From: Microbacterium luteolum
GTDB lineage: Bacteria > Actinomycetota > Actinomycetes > Actinomycetales > Microbacteriaceae
DNA length: 64,000 nucleotides
Reading direction: 5' to 3'
NCBI RefSeq assembly: GCF_039533965.1
Contig: NZ_BAAAUN010000001.1
Location: 62,001 to 126,000, forward strand
A model generated the notes under the pieces. The model searched no databases, was not told where the DNA came from, and saw nothing but the letters and a program-made list of their open reading frames with translations. Within the stretch, counting starts at the first letter, position 1, and each line of letters begins with the position of its first letter. A program made the position numbers and the translations under genes. Positions 62,784 through 64,000 of the stretch are shown piece by piece.

Positions 62784-63376
62784 CCCGAGCCCTTCTGCCT
62801 GCGCCGTCGTGCCGCTCGCCGCAGCACCACGATCGCCGTGACGATCAGTCCGACGAGAAGGATGCCGGCGATCACCGGCACGATGATCGCCGCGGCCGCG
62901 AGGGCGAAGGATGTGCCGTCCTCGACCGTGCTCAGCACAGGGGCCGCGAGTCCTCCGGTCGTGGCGTTCGCGGCGAGGCGAGCCGTCGCCTTGAGCACGT
63001 GCACGGCGAGCGCGATCACGATGCCGGCTGCGACGGGAACCCAGGTGTTGTCCGCGAAGAACGATGCCGGATCGTCGACGGCGATCGTCTGAGCGCCCGC
63101 GCCCGCCCCGAACGCGATTCCGCCTGCCGCCGGACGGATGATGCTCTGGATGACGTCGTTGATCGAATCCAGAGCCGGGATCTTGTCGGCCACGATCTCG
63201 AACACGAGGAGCGCGCCGATCACCCAGAGCGCCACGTCGCTGGACAGCCAGGACCAGCCGGCCGGGAGTGCCATCGCAGGGAGCAGCCGGTCCGCGAGGC
63301 CGAGCAGGAACAGCGGCATCCACGCGTTCAGGCCCGCAGCGGCGGCGAGGCTGGAGCCGATGATGAACTCGATCAC
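62756..63376 (-). CDS. DUF4126 membrane protein
   Basis: This 206-residue protein has about five membrane helices and the DUF4126 features (LNAWMPLFLLGLADRL, DKIPALDSINDVIQSIIRPAAGGIAFGAG). Function is unknown. The start is put at GTG 63376, seven bases after TAGAGT, rather than at the upstream GTG that lies inside that -10. The C-terminal tail is basic. The gene overlaps the convergent GNAT gene at its 3' end. Confidence 0.85.
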   Translation of the reverse strand: MIEFIIGSSLAAAAGLNAWMPLFLLGLADRLLPAMALPAGWSWLSSDVALWVIGALLVFEIVADKIPALDSINDVIQSIIRPAAGGIAFGAGAGAQTIAVDDPASFFADNTWVPVAAGIVIALAVHVLKATARLAANATTGGLAAPVLSTVEDGTSFALAAAAIIVPVIAGILLVGLIVTAIVVLRRAARRRRQKGSGQSEGRVQT

Positions 63377-63383
63377 GCGCCCC

Positions 63384-63389
63384 ACTCTA
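63384..63389 (-). promoter_or_regulatory. -10 element of DUF4126 (leaderless)
   Basis: TAGAGT on the minus strand, seven bases before GTG 63376. It supports the shorter start. Confidence 0.5.
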
Positions 63390-63508
63390 GGGCCGGAGAC
63401 CCCGCTCCCATCCAGCTCGGAGGGTGGCGTTGATATTCTGATATGAGGCGTGGGGACGCCCAGGGGAGCGTCTGCTGGGGATGGATTTTCTGCGCCGGGA
63501 AGCAGAAC

Positions 63509-64000
63509 ATGACTGACGACAAGCCCGGGATCTCTCGTCGCACGATGGTCAGGGGTGCGGCCTGGTCGCTGCCGGTGATCGCTGTCGCCACTGCGGTCCC
63601 GCTCGCGGCGGCGAGCACCGGCGGCACGGTCAACAGCGAGGCTAACTACTACTGGGATGCCGAGGCGCAGGGCGCGTTCACGACCCTGGTCGCGGCGCAG
63701 GACGGGCTGCGGGCGACCTTCAGCACGCAGATCAGTTATCGCGCCACCCCCTGGGTGAACCCGCCGGCTGGCGCGTCGCTCGTCGTCGTGGTCGTCTTCG
63801 ATTCGCCGGTCACGATCGACGCGGGTTCGTCGATCGGCGGCTGGTCCGCCACGCCGGGTCTCGGAAGCACCGCGAGCTCGTTCACGTTCGTCGCCACGCC
63901 TTCCGGGTTCGGCGGAGCGCTCACGTTCAACGTGGTCGGATCCGTGCCAGGACCGCTCACGTCGACGGCGACGATGAGCCTCCTCAACGGCGGAACGACG
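63509..64000 (+). CDS. Tat-exported surface protein, N-terminal part (partial at window edge)
   Basis: An open frame of at least 164 codons from ATG 63509 runs off the end without a stop. The N-terminus has a twin-arginine signal (SRRTMVRG, R10-R11) and a hydrophobic core that ends PLAAAS, so it is likely exported folded by Tat. After that come Gly/Ser/Thr-rich beta-like repeats (SIGGWSATPGLGSTASSFTF), as seen in wall-surface or adhesin-like proteins. The family is not recognised. A 70-base leader with a TGATAT-like element near 63436-63441 lies upstream. Confidence 0.68.
   Translation, partial: MTDDKPGISRRTMVRGAAWSLPVIAVATAVPLAAASTGGTVNSEANYYWDAEAQGAFTTLVAAQDGLRATFSTQISYRATPWVNPPAGASLVVVVVFDSPVTIDAGSSIGGWSATPGLGSTASSFTFVATPSGFGGALTFNVVGSVPGPLTSTATMSLLNGGTT

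Overview
The window is about 64 kb of high-GC, gene-dense actinobacterial chromosome. Gene content and order point to the family Microbacteriaceae, and Microbacterium is my best guess. The clues are a division/cell-wall (dcw) cluster that runs from mraZ to ftsZ-sepF-yggT-divIVA, a ctaE-qcrCAB plus ctaCDF respiratory chain with actinobacterial subunit 4, a pknL-like/Rv2175c-like/idsA neighbourhood upstream of mraZ as in mycobacteria, and small families such as DUF3040, DUF3043 and CU044_5270. I see no tRNA, rRNA, CRISPR array, insertion sequence or prophage. No gene-free stretch exceeds 300 bases. The two longest gaps are the mraZ promoter region (5640-5918) and the rpsA leader region (51623-51858).

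Layout. 1-5639: 3' end of a class II DAHP synthase gene, a PASTA-containing Ser/Thr kinase, a LysM/transglycosylase-like secreted protein, an Rv2175c-like DNA-binding protein, a polyprenyl diphosphate synthase and a DUF3040 membrane protein. 5919-23593: the dcw cluster (mraZ, rsmH, ftsL-like, ftsI, murF, mraY, murD, ftsW, murG, murC, ftsQ, ftsZ, yggS, sepF, yggT, divIVA) followed by lspA and an RluD-type pseudouridine synthase. murE is missing from its usual place between ftsI and murF. 23642-27706: a GNAT protein and two tandem paralogous operons, each an ECF-type sigma factor plus a membrane-anchored CU044_5270 protein. 27796-37910: dnaE, an unknown membrane protein, hisD, nrdR, pyrD, a DUF3043 protein, an M20 dipeptidase and erpA. 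38009-47055: the cytochrome bcc-aa3 pathway in two converging blocks (ctaCDF on +, ctaE-qcrCAB on -), with rhodanese, GNAT and RidA genes between them. 47248-53313: trpD, a PHP phosphoesterase, a 5'-3' exonuclease, two exported proteins of unknown function and rpsA. 53461-60125: a sulfonate-type ABC transporter, an acetyl-CoA synthetase, O-acetylhomoserine sulfhydrylase and a CoA-binding protein. These six genes form one tightly packed sulfur/methionine operon. 60158-64000: coaE, an MFS transporter, a GNAT protein, DUF4126, and the 5' part of a Tat-exported protein gene.

How it works together. The first third makes the division septum and peptidoglycan, probably under MraZ and kinase control. 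The centre supplies replication (DnaE), nucleotide metabolism (NrdR, PyrD) and respiration. The last third covers translation (S1), CoA and sulfur assimilation. The most informative non-coding signals are two opposed arrays of GTGGAG repeats upstream of mraZ, a recurring TAnnnT-N6/7-start arrangement that implies many leaderless mRNAs, and a shared ECF-type promoter in front of both sigma-factor operons.
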